Shown here piece after piece: positions 1 to 7,060 of a stretch of 42,389 bases of DNA. This DNA is from Deltaproteobacteria bacterium (GTDB lineage Bacteria > Myxococcota_A > UBA796 > SXON01). The stretch is from NCBI GenBank assembly GCA_947490345.1, contig CANLGL010000049.1:1-42389 (forward strand), read 5' to 3'. The notes beneath the pieces are model-generated. The model was not told the origin of the DNA. It was given only the letters and a program-made list of their open reading frames with translations, and made no database searches. Each line of letters starts with the position of its first letter. Positions within the stretch are counted from its first letter, which is position 1. The translations under genes were made by a program, and so were the position numbers.

Positions 1-86
1 AAAAGCAGTTTTGCGGCTGATCGCGCCGTGGTGAGCGCGAATTGTCGGCGTTGGTTCGTCGCCCAACCCCCGACGGCGCGCCAATT

Positions 87-171
87 GTGCTTTTCGAGGG
101 GACTCCGCGGCGGCGGCGTGCTTTTCGAGGCGACTACGCGCCGCCGCAGCGTCGCCCGCGTGCTTTTCGAG
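87..171. repeat. Three short direct repeats (GTGCTTTTCGAG)
   Basis: The 12-mer GTGCTTTTCGAG occurs at 87-98, 118-129 and 160-171. Each copy is followed by a related GC-rich segment, so the units look like degenerate ~30-40 nt repeats. They sit just beyond the broken 3' end of an RHS remnant. No gene is recognised in 1-175. Three irregular units are too few and too unevenly spaced for a CRISPR array. Function unknown. Confidence 0.5.
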
Positions 172-175
172 CCGC

Positions 176-676
176 CTACGCCTGGGCGCCACGTGCCGCA
201 ACAGTTTCATGGCGCACGCTCGGGTCCATCATCCGCGCCCGCGCCAACTGGTACGGCAGCCCCGGCAACACCCCCAGCCCCGCGTACACGGGCCGCTGCT
301 GGCCGCTCACGCCGGCCTCAGCGTCCTCCCCGAACGCCTCTGGCACTCCGACGAGCGCGCCCCCATCCAGCACCACCGACCCGAGCGCATCGGTCGCCAC
401 CATCGTGGCCGTCCCCGACGGGCTCAACCGCCCCACCTGCACCCCCTCGATCCCGACGAGAAGCGCGCGCTCCCCGGTGGTCAGGTTCTCCACGAACAGC
501 GGCAGGTCCACGCCGGGATTGCCCCAGCCTTGCAGCCGGTGCTCGCTGCCGTCATCGACGGCGATCGGGTTGCCTTCGGGGTCGCGGACGATCTCGTAGC
601 CCACGCCCGTCGCCGGATCCGCCACCCAGCTCTCGCGACCATCCGGCGCTCGGCCGATCTCGTAGCCGCGCGGGTC
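176..676 (-). pseudogene. RHS-repeat core remnant (no start, no toxin tip)
   Basis: The minus-strand frame from about 676 down to a stop at 176 matches, segment by segment, the RHS cores at 34-42 kb: DPRGYEI, APDGRESWV, GNPIAVDDG, LQGWGNPGVDLP, VGIEGVQ, ATDALGSVVLDG, PEAFGEDA and QLARARMMD. Homology stops right after MMD, just before the hyperconserved VDPIGLQGG segment that precedes the variable tip in the intact copies. The tip is therefore missing. No plausible start or upstream core is present, and upstream of DPRG the frame is low-complexity noise. Substitutions such as PLFVENLTTGERALL where the other copies have PMHLGELAG show it is an older, diverged paralogue rather than a fresh duplicate. 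It is inferred to be a non-functional relic. Confidence 0.75.
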
Positions 677-793
677 GCGGCGGCGGTCGACCGCAACATC
701 CCCGGCGTGGATATCGCCTTGTCCGCGGCGAACTCGCCGCGTGATGTCGGCGGTCAGGCCGGCCGTGCTGTTTCTTGATACCTCCCCCCTGCC

Positions 794-2566
794 GTGTTCC
801 TCCTCCTTCCGCTTGCGGCCATCGCGCTGGCCGCGATCACCCAGGCCAGCCCGCTGCGGGAGACGTGGCAAGCGCTCTTCGGCCTGCCGGCGCTGTACTT
901 CGCGCCGGGCTTCGCGCTCGCGATCAGCAGGAATCGCCGTCCGGGCGCGGGCGAGCCCGACGTCATCCGGGTGCTGTTCGAGACCTTCTGGTGGAGCCTT
1001 CCCGCCGCCATCGTCGGCTGGGGGCTCGCCCGCGTCACCGAGGTCGCCGGCTGGCCGCAGTTGGCCGTGGCGCTCCTCTCCGCGCTGGTCGGCGCGTGGA
1101 CGGCGCGCAAGTCTGAAGGTGGACGATGGCTCCCGCCCGGCCGACAGGCATTCGGCGCCACGGTTGCCCTGATGCTGCTCGGAGCGTGGTTTGTGCGGTC
1201 CGCCGCCGACGTCGCCCGTCCGCTCGACCGCTATTGGTACATCGCCGACGCGGAGGCGCGGCTGTCGGAGGTCGGTCGGGCCCCAAGCGCGGAGGGCGGG
1301 TGGCGCGAGGCCGTGGCCATCGGTGACCCCACCGACGGTGTCCTCCGCCTGCGCCCCGGCGCGGGGAAGACCCTCCTCGTCGGGCCAACCGATGGCCCGT
1401 TCATCCTGGCGATGCACGCGTTTCCGGGCGCTCGGCTCAAGGGCCTCGGAAAGAAGCGGCTCACCGTGGAGCTGTCCCCCACCGAGGACGCGGCCGAAGG
1501 CGCGGTCTGGCGCTACCGAGGGCTCGGCGTCGCCGCGACCTGGGTGGACCAGCTTGCCGAGGGGGAGTCGGTGCTGCTCAACGCCAGCGAACCGGAAAGC
1601 ACCACGATCTACGTCATCGCGTCGCAAGCGGGCCTGTGGACGCTCGACGGAACGGGCGAGCTCCCTTTCCGCCACTACTACCAGCTCCTGAACATGGTCG
1701 AGCAGCTCCGCTGGGTCGACGAGCGCTGGGTCACCGACGTGCAGCCGCCCTTGTGGACGTGGGTGCTGGGACCGGCGATTGTGCTGACCCATGGCGGGCA
1801 GCCCACCGCCAATGTGCTCCTCTTGGTGGTGCTCGCGGTGGGCGCGCTTGGGGGCCTGCTGTTCCTCCGTCGCTACGCTCCCGACGCGGCGATCGCGGCT
1901 TGGGCGCTCCCGGGCGCGGCCATCGCCGTGGTCGGTAAGCTCGTGCTCGAACCGGGGAGCGCCGGCATGCCGGACACCCTGTACGCGGTGGCGATCGTGG
2001 CGGGCCTGACCAGCCGCGCCCCGTTCTTCGGGCTGGCCGCTCAGCTCTTGCGCTACCCTGGCGCCGCTGTGGTGCTGATGGGAGCGCTGTTTCAGCGCGA
2101 TCGCGCGCAGGCAGGCCGACTGGTGCAGGTCGTGTTTGTTGCCATCCTCGCCTTTGGACTGGGCGGCTACGCGACCGGCGCGCTGGACGGCTGGCTCACG
2201 ACGGTGGCCTGGGAGTCCGGCCCCGAACACTGGCATGGCGACTTCGCGCCGACCGCGCTGCTCAGCCGAATTCCTGGCTTCTATTGGGGCTGGTTGTGGT
2301 ACGGCGGGTTCACCACGTTGTTGGCGGCGCTGGCCTGGCCGCCGGGAACGCGCGTGGCCCTGGGCACCGCGCTCACGTACTCGCTGCTGCTCTGCACGAT
2401 CGACCATGCGCCGACGCACTACTTCGTGCCGCTGGTCCTGATGTCGTCGTTGGCGTGTGCGTGTACGGCCGCGGCGCTCGCCCGGCGTTGGATGGGAAAT
2501 CTCGTGGCCACCGCTGGGGTTCTGGGCCTGCTCCACTTCTGGTGGGCCGGCGACATCCTCGGCTGA
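794..2566 (+). CDS. Polytopic membrane protein, possibly GT-C-type glycosyltransferase
   Basis: This is a 590-residue protein with a GTG start; an in-frame TGA at 776-778 blocks longer starts. Several hydrophobic segments open the protein. A soluble stretch (about residues 110-310) follows, and then a run of about eight more transmembrane helices reaches the C-terminus. The segment VQPPLWTWVLGP near residue 320 resembles the HPPLY-like loop of GT-C mannosyltransferases (ArnT/PMT type), which use lipid-linked sugars at the membrane. A clear catalytic acidic motif in the first loop was not found, so the activity is only suggested. The next gene (DUF5989) starts 18 nt downstream, which suggests co-transcription. 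Alternative: an unrelated conserved membrane protein. Confidence 0.6.
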   Translation: MFLLLPLAAIALAAITQASPLRETWQALFGLPALYFAPGFALAISRNRRPGAGEPDVIRVLFETFWWSLPAAIVGWGLARVTEVAGWPQLAVALLSALVGAWTARKSEGGRWLPPGRQAFGATVALMLLGAWFVRSAADVARPLDRYWYIADAEARLSEVGRAPSAEGGWREAVAIGDPTDGVLRLRPGAGKTLLVGPTDGPFILAMHAFPGARLKGLGKKRLTVELSPTEDAAEGAVWRYRGLGVAATWVDQLAEGESVLLNASEPESTTIYVIASQAGLWTLDGTGELPFRHYYQLLNMVEQLRWVDERWVTDVQPPLWTWVLGPAIVLTHGGQPTANVLLLVVLAVGALGGLLFLRRYAPDAAIAAWALPGAAIAVVGKLVLEPGSAGMPDTLYAVAIVAGLTSRAPFFGLAAQLLRYPGAAVVLMGALFQRDRAQAGRLVQVVFVAILAFGLGGYATGALDGWLTTVAWESGPEHWHGDFAPTALLSRIPGFYWGWLWYGGFTTLLAALAWPPGTRVALGTALTYSLLLCTIDHAPTHYFVPLVLMSSLACACTAAALARRWMGNLVATAGVLGLLHFWWAGDILG

Positions 2567-2584
2567 ATGCGGTAGACTTTCCCG

Positions 2585-2767
2585 ATGTCCGAACTCCAGC
2601 CCCAGCTTCCCGAAGGCAACCGCGGTCTACTCAGCGAGTTCTGGTACTTCCTGGTCCACGAAAAGGCGTGGTGGATGACGCCGATCATCCTGGTCTTGTT
2701 GGCGATGGTGGCGTTCATCCTGTTTGCAGAGGCGGCGCCGGTTTTGCCGTTCATCTACACGCTCTGA
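2585..2767 (+). CDS. DUF5989 family small membrane protein
   Basis: A 60-residue protein with the signature of DUF5989: an N-terminal LLSEFWYFL segment, then HEKAWWMTP, one transmembrane helix (about residues 34-50) and the C-terminal APVLPFIYTL. Length and motif order match the family. Members are often found beside cell-surface polysaccharide or carbamoyltransferase genes, but the molecular role is unknown. Here it follows a polytopic membrane protein by 18 nt. A TAGACT hexamer ending about 9 nt before the ATG could be a -10 box giving a very short leader, but no good -35 is visible. The gene is followed 8 nt later by a strong hairpin (repeat copy A), which could terminate transcription. 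Confidence 0.85.
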   Translation: MSELQPQLPEGNRGLLSEFWYFLVHEKAWWMTPIILVLLAMVAFILFAEAAPVLPFIYTL

Positions 2768-2775
2768 TTCTGAGA

Positions 2776-2892
2776 GGGGGAAGGGGCGGCGCCCCTTCCC
2801 CTACCGCGCCATGACCTTCCGCCTCCAACCTTCGGTTTCCGGCCTGCGACGCCCGTCGCGCTAGTAGCGCGCCGGACGTGGCGCTCTCCCCA
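2776..2892. repeat. Dispersed structured intergenic repeat, copy A
   Basis: It begins with a near-perfect hairpin: an 11-bp stem GGGGAAGGGGC / GCCCCTTCCCC around a GGC loop. Then follow the conserved line TACCGCGCCAT, a small AACC-TTC-GGTT hairpin, the segment CCGGCCTGCG, a GCGCT-AGT-AGCGC hairpin and the end GTGGCGCTCTCCCC. The same order recurs at 2914 and 25640. It lies just after the DUF5989 stop, so its first hairpin may also act as a terminator. Confidence 0.8.
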
Positions 2893-2913
2893 TCCCGCCC
2901 AGCCGCAGAGCGA

Positions 2914-2992
2914 GGGGAAGGGGCGGCGCCCCTTCCCCTACCGCGCCATGACCTTCCGCCTCCAACCTTCGGTTTCCGGCCTGCGGCGCCCG
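2914..2992. repeat. Dispersed structured intergenic repeat, copy B (truncated)
   Basis: The first ~79 nt are almost identical to copy A, including the GGGGAAGGGGC hairpin and the AACC-TTC-GGTT hairpin. The match stops at CTGCGGCGCCCG. Instead of the third hairpin the sequence runs into GGCATCGGCAT hexamer repeats that flank a broken four-helix-bundle gene. This suggests insertion or recombination at this point. Confidence 0.8.
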
Positions 2993-3042
2993 GGCATCGG
3001 CATAACCATCGACATCGGGAACGCATGGCCATCGGCATCGGA
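2993..3042. repeat. GGCATC-type hexamer repeats, left flank of four-helix-bundle cassette
   Basis: Degenerate GGCATC/CATCGG units (GGCATCGGCAT, CCATCG, ACATCGG, GCCATCGGCATCGG) lie between repeat copy B and the pseudogene. They are the reverse complement of the GATGCC units on the other side of the pseudogene at 3375-3427, so the two flanks form an inverted pair. Confidence 0.7.
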
Positions 3043-3061
3043 CCAGGCCGTCACGGCCGGG

Positions 3062-3330
3062 TCAGCCGCCGCTGAGCCGCCTCACCATCGCGCCGATGCG
3101 TCGCAGTTCGGCCTGCCGTTCGGCCACCCCGGGCGCCGAGACGAGGTCGAGGGCAGCGCACAATTCGGCGGCGGATCCGAGCGCGATGCGAAAGTGGTTC
3201 TTACCGGCAGCGCCGCCTCGCGCGCCCTCGGCGATGAGCGAGGCGGGAACCGAGCGGCGAGCACCCACTGGGCAACACCCTTGGCGAGGCGGTAGCAGTC
3301 GAGTGCTTCGTGTGGAAAGCCAGTGGCCAT
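3062..3330 (-). pseudogene. Four-helix-bundle protein (23S rRNA intervening-sequence type), broken
   Basis: The N-terminal part reads MATGFPHEALDCYRLAKGVAQWVLAARF from an ATG at 3330. The C-terminal part lies in another frame and reads LIAEGARGGAAGKNHFRIALGSAAELCAALDLVS to a stop at 3062. Both halves match the family of ~115-residue four-helix-bundle proteins first noted in 23S rRNA intervening sequences. The join, near 3250, lacks the usual helix between AARF and the IAEG segment and shifts the frame, so an internal deletion has destroyed the gene. Flanking inverted hexamer repeats (2993-3042 and 3375-3427) suggest that gene plus repeats travelled as a cassette. The family's function is not settled. 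Confidence 0.7.
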
Positions 3331-3374
3331 GGTCGTTCTCCTGAGGGGAGTCGGGCGCAGTGACTGCGCGCCCC

Positions 3375-3427
3375 TGCCGATGCCGATGCCGAATGCCGAT
3401 GGCTCGCGATGCCGATGCCGATGCCGC
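3375..3427. repeat. GATGCC hexamer repeats, right flank of four-helix-bundle cassette
   Basis: Near-tandem GATGCC/CCGATG units run from 3375 to 3427, interrupted by GAATGCCGATGGCTCGC. They end 3 nt before the esterase stop region. They are inverted relative to the GGCATC units at 2993-3042. Confidence 0.75.
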
Positions 3428-3429
3428 TC

Positions 3430-4173
3430 CTAGCGCCCGTAAACCCGCCCCAGATGATGCAAGGTCTGCTTCTTCCACCAGCTCCAATGGTGGGCGCTGT
3501 CGCGACCCCAAATGTCACAGTCGTGGGGGATTCCCTTTTGTCGGAAGAGATCACAGAGCGCGATCGTCTCTTCGATGCAGCCTTCTTCCCACTGACCGGT
3601 GCCACACACCATGGTGAGGTGCGTCCGCCGCGTTCGGTGAAGCGCCTCCCCCTCCAGGTTGGGCACGAAGGCCAAGGGATTGTTGAAGTACACATCAGGG
3701 GAGTTGTACCCGTTGAGGAACTGGGTGATCTCGTACCGCCCGCTCATGCAGAGGGCGTGACCGAAGACATCCGGGTGCCGCAACGCGAAAAGCGCGGCGT
3801 ACAGCCCGCCGAGCGAGCACCCGACGGTGCCGATGCGCACGTCAGGGAGCTTGCAGTCGCGACGGATGAACGGGACCATCGTCTGCAGGATGAAACGTTC
3901 GTAGCGCAGGTGTTTCGCGATCTTCTCGGCGCCGTCGCCTTCTTTGGTGAAGGCCTCGGCCACGTTGGACTCCGGACAGTACAACTTGATGCGACCCGCC
4001 TGCAACAGCGGCGCCAGCGTGTCGATCATGCCCTCCTTCTGCCACTCGTGCGCGAAGCCTGCGGCGCTGGGGAAGACCATGACGGGCGCGCCCCACCAGC
4101 CGTACCGCCACACGTGCACGTCGCGACCCATCGCGTCCGAGGGGATGCGCTCGTAGATGCCTTCCATGCTCAT
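3430..4173 (-). CDS. Esterase-like alpha/beta hydrolase
   Basis: A 247-residue alpha/beta hydrolase of the putative-esterase (esterase D) type. The nucleophile elbow GCSLGG places Ser120. A likely catalytic histidine lies in the SAHHWSWW segment near the C-terminus. The hydrolysed ester is unknown. No signal peptide is seen, so it is probably cytoplasmic. The ATG at 4173 was chosen because it overlaps the thymidine kinase stop as ATGA, which implies translational coupling; a longer in-frame extension upstream is arginine/proline noise. It is the last gene of the tyrS-to-esterase operon. Its stop abuts the hexamer repeats. Confidence 0.8.
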   Translation of the reverse strand: MSMEGIYERIPSDAMGRDVHVWRYGWWGAPVMVFPSAAGFAHEWQKEGMIDTLAPLLQAGRIKLYCPESNVAEAFTKEGDGAEKIAKHLRYERFILQTMVPFIRRDCKLPDVRIGTVGCSLGGLYAALFALRHPDVFGHALCMSGRYEITQFLNGYNSPDVYFNNPLAFVPNLEGEALHRTRRTHLTMVCGTGQWEEGCIEETIALCDLFRQKGIPHDCDIWGRDSAHHWSWWKKQTLHHLGRVYGR

Positions 4174-4784
4174 GACTCCGAGAGGTTCTCGCCCAGGCCG
4201 AGGCGCTCTTGCCGGGGGGTGAAGTTGTGGGGGTCCCAGCAACGGCGGCAGCGAGCTTCGTAGGCGTCGGTTTCGCCGACGAGGAAGCGTGCGTCTCGGT
4301 TCACGATGCGCTGGCTACGATCAGCCGGATTGCCGCACACCATGCAGATGGCCAGGTTCTTGGTGATGTACTCGGAGACGGCCAACAACTGCGGGAGCGG
4401 CTCGAAGGGGCGGCCCAGGTAGTCCATGTCCAACCCGGCGACGACCACCCGGACGCCGCCGTTTGCCAGCGTCTCCACGATCTCGACCAGATCCAGGCCG
4501 AGAAACTGGGCCTCGTCGATCCCGACGACCTGCGCCTCACCCACCAGCTGAGGAATCTGGGCGGCGCGCTCGATCTGAAAGCTGCGCATCCGCATGCCGG
4601 AGTGAGAGCCGACGCTGTCCTCGGCATACCGCGCGTCGATCCCCGGCTTGAACACCACCACCCGCTGTCGGGCGTACTGGGCGCGGCGCAACCGCCGGAT
4701 CAGCTCCTCCGTCTTGCCGGAAAACATGCAGCCGGTGATGACTTCGATCCATCCGACGCCGGTGGGCTGAAGTGAAGGGGTCAT
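4170..4784 (-). CDS. tdk: Thymidine kinase
   Basis: A 204-residue type II thymidine kinase, which phosphorylates thymidine to dTMP in the salvage pathway. The P-loop GCMFSGKT is at residues 18-25, the Walker-B-like DEAQF at 90-94, and the zinc-binding cysteine pairs CMVC (147-150) and CRRC (179-182). Length and motif spacing are normal. The ATG at 4784 overlaps the upstream stop as ATGA, and its own stop overlaps the esterase start in the same way. The gene is coupled to a hypothetical protein and an esterase with no obvious metabolic link. Confidence 0.95.
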   Translation of the reverse strand: MTPSLQPTGVGWIEVITGCMFSGKTEELIRRLRRAQYARQRVVVFKPGIDARYAEDSVGSHSGMRMRSFQIERAAQIPQLVGEAQVVGIDEAQFLGLDLVEIVETLANGGVRVVVAGLDMDYLGRPFEPLPQLLAVSEYITKNLAICMVCGNPADRSQRIVNRDARFLVGETDAYEARCRRCWDPHNFTPRQERLGLGENLSES

Positions 4785-5866
4785 CCGAGCGGCAGGGCCT
4801 CGCCGTCCCCCACATACCAGCGCATGGTCGGCGGCGCCGCGCCCGGCACCGCGCCAAAAGCACGAATTCCGACCTCGGCCGGCGCAACGCCGACGCGGGC
4901 CCACGGGTTGAGCAGCGCCTGCGCCCGAACTTCGAGAGGCCGCGTCGGCTCCCGATCGACGAGGAGGAGCCCTGAAACGCCGTCGTAGAGCGGATCGCGG
5001 AAGGCACAGGGCCCCGGGAGGCCGCCGAATTCCCAGGTGCTCCCGTCGTCGCCGCTCTGCGTGAGCGTCGCCCGACCGTACAGGAAGTCCCGCAGGTAGC
5101 CGGGGTTGATCGACCAGGGCTGGTCGGACACCGCCGCCACCAGAAGCGGAAGCGCCGACTCTGGCGACGCCAGGTGCCGATCGAGCTCGCGAACCACCCG
5201 GGGTTCGAGGACCTCCATCGCACGGTGGGCGACGAAGGGGCCCAACGCGAACGCAAGCGGCGCCTGCCGGCCGCGGGTCTTTTCCCCGGTGAGGCAGAAT
5301 TCCAAGGCGATCCGCTCGTCCTCATAGGCCGCGTACCGCCCCTCCCACTGGCCGGTACCGACCTGCGCCAACCACGACTCGAGCGCGCGCCGCACCGGCT
5401 CGGGATCGAAATCGTGCGGAGGCCACCGGCGAATGAGGACGACGAAGCGATGTCGGGCGGTGACCCGCGCGAGGGCCTCGATCATCCGGCGAATGGTCTG
5501 GGCCTCGCCGCCGGGACGTGTCTGGTGCAGAAAGGACGAAACCGCCAGGGCGAAGGCCACGCCATCTGGACGCACGAGCGTGAGTCGGGCGCCAACCGGC
5601 TGGATCGCCCGAAGGGACCAGCCCTGGCGAACGAGGAGCGACAGGCTGACCGTCTCGGCAAAACCCTGAAAGAACTTGCGATTGTCGAGCGAGCTCAGCA
5701 AGTCCTCGGCGCGCGCCGTGAAGGGCTCCCCAATCCGTGCGACCATCTGCCGCAGGCCGTCCCGCACCGACTCGCCATCGTCAGCACACAGGTGCTTGAG
5801 ATAGCTGTGATCAGCTCCTGGAAGGCGGCGGATTTCAGAGACGGTTCGCTCAGACCAGAGGGCCAT
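4781..5866 (-). CDS. Conserved hypothetical protein, 361 aa
   Basis: I do not recognise this family. The protein is soluble, with no signal peptide or membrane helix. It opens with a helical region, then has an alpha/beta-looking stretch around residues 80-180 (LTLVRPDGVAFALAVSSFL, HRFVVLIRRWPP). The second half is rich in tryptophan, glycine and proline. The layout could hide a nuclease-like or nucleotide-binding fold, but no catalytic motif is certain. It is co-translated with tdk through an ATGA overlap, and its ATG lies 57 nt after the lipoprotein stop in the same operon. Confidence 0.7.
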   Translation of the reverse strand: MALWSERTVSEIRRLPGADHSYLKHLCADDGESVRDGLRQMVARIGEPFTARAEDLLSSLDNRKFFQGFAETVSLSLLVRQGWSLRAIQPVGARLTLVRPDGVAFALAVSSFLHQTRPGGEAQTIRRMIEALARVTARHRFVVLIRRWPPHDFDPEPVRRALESWLAQVGTGQWEGRYAAYEDERIALEFCLTGEKTRGRQAPLAFALGPFVAHRAMEVLEPRVVRELDRHLASPESALPLLVAAVSDQPWSINPGYLRDFLYGRATLTQSGDDGSTWEFGGLPGPCAFRDPLYDGVSGLLLVDREPTRPLEVRAQALLNPWARVGVAPAEVGIRAFGAVPGAAPPTMRWYVGDGEALPLG

Positions 5867-5923
5867 GCGGGGGTCTACCCAGGGCGGCGCCGGCAGCTAA
5901 TTGACCAGGGCGCTCGCCGCAAG

Positions 5924-7060
5924 TCAAAAGGCGTCGTCATCCGCCGGATCCACCCCAGAGCTGTAGGTCTCCACGGCGTAGACGGTAGCCGCGCGGGAAT
6001 CGAGCTCTGCGGGTCGCCAGGTCGTCGCGACGGCAAGCGGGTTGACCCAGGCGTACCGCGGGATGTCCTCGCCCAACCACCACTGCACCAGCGCCCGTGA
6101 CGCTCCGAGCGAGATGCTGTCTGCATCGTCGAGGTTGGACCGGTCCACCACCGACAGGCGGATCTGCCCAGCGCCGGCGGGGGCGTTGAGTATGACGACT
6201 TCGGGCCCCGGACCCGCCGTCGCGCTCCGGATCAGCTCCGCAGTGAAGTCGGACTCGGCCCGCACCGGATGATGCGGCTGATCCGCCCAGACATGCATTC
6301 GTTGGTTCGGCCCGGTCGCATCGGCGTCCCGCTCGGGCGCGGTGAGGTGCAGGTCGAGGTCGAGCGCGCTGGCCCACCACACCGACGCCAGCAGCCGTCC
6401 GGGCTCCTGAAGCGGCGCGATCGTCGCGGTGACCTCATCCGAAAACGGCGTCGTGATCAACGGAAACCGGGTGCCCGCCCACTCGCCAATCGGCGCCACG
6501 TAGACCGTGTACAGCCCCGGCGCGGACACATCTGCCGAGAAGCCGCCGTCCGCCGCCGTGACGAAGCTGGCGTCCGCGGCCGCGCCGACACCGGCGTCCC
6601 ATCCGCGCTGGACAACGCCGGACAGCCCCTCTACGGCGTCGCCGCCAGGATCGACGATCCTCCCCGAAACACTGACGGCGTCGGACTCGGCGTCGAGTCG
6701 TATACATGCGACATCACGACGCTGCGCATCCCAGGTCTGGTTGGGACCGGCGCGCAGGGTCGCGGTCTCGACGCTGGCGAAGTTGACCAAAAAGCTCGCC
6801 ACGCCCTCAGCGTGGGTGTCCGTCCGCGCCACCACGGAAAGGGCGTTCCCCTCGCGCTCGGTCACCAACACCGGCCACGACCAGGCGCCCTGGGCATCCG
6901 CCGAGGTGTGCCCGAGCACGCCGCCAGTGTCCCCCAAAAAATCAAGCTCGGCACCCGGGAGGGCGAGGCCATCCCCGTCGGCGACGCTGCCCACCAGGCC
7001 CACGATGAACCCGTCAGTGCCGGCGGGTACGCACGCCCCGAGCAGGAGGAGCCACGTCAC
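5924..7060 (-). CDS. Predicted lipoprotein, 378 aa
   Basis: It starts with a GTG at 7060 that overlaps the protease stop as GTGA. The start VTWLLLLGAC is an extremely short lipoprotein signal with a lipobox (LGAC, Cys10) and no basic n-region. The mature part looks like several beta-sandwich modules. One carboxypeptidase-regulatory-like segment is visible (VSGRIVDPGGDAVEGLSGVV, then GFSADVSAPGLYTVYV). A later module has WWASALDLDLHLTAP and RMHVWADQPHH, which resembles extracellular adhesion or sugar-binding domains. No enzyme motif is seen. It is coupled to a secreted protease, so both probably act at the cell surface. Specific function unknown. Confidence 0.75.
   Translation of the reverse strand: MTWLLLLGACVPAGTDGFIVGLVGSVADGDGLALPGAELDFLGDTGGVLGHTSADAQGAWSWPVLVTEREGNALSVVARTDTHAEGVASFLVNFASVETATLRAGPNQTWDAQRRDVACIRLDAESDAVSVSGRIVDPGGDAVEGLSGVVQRGWDAGVGAAADASFVTAADGGFSADVSAPGLYTVYVAPIGEWAGTRFPLITTPFSDEVTATIAPLQEPGRLLASVWWASALDLDLHLTAPERDADATGPNQRMHVWADQPHHPVRAESDFTAELIRSATAGPGPEVVILNAPAGAGQIRLSVVDRSNLDDADSISLGASRALVQWWLGEDIPRYAWVNPLAVATTWRPAELDSRAATVYAVETYSSGVDPADDDAF

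Noticed and set aside
87..171. Possible CRISPR array
   Set aside because: Only three 12-nt units with 31- and 42-nt spacing, no uniform spacers and no cas genes.
176..2536. Minus-strand frame of 786 codons covering this span
   Set aside because: Only its last 166 codons are RHS-like; the rest is antisense to the membrane protein gene and has arginine/glutamine-rich noise composition.
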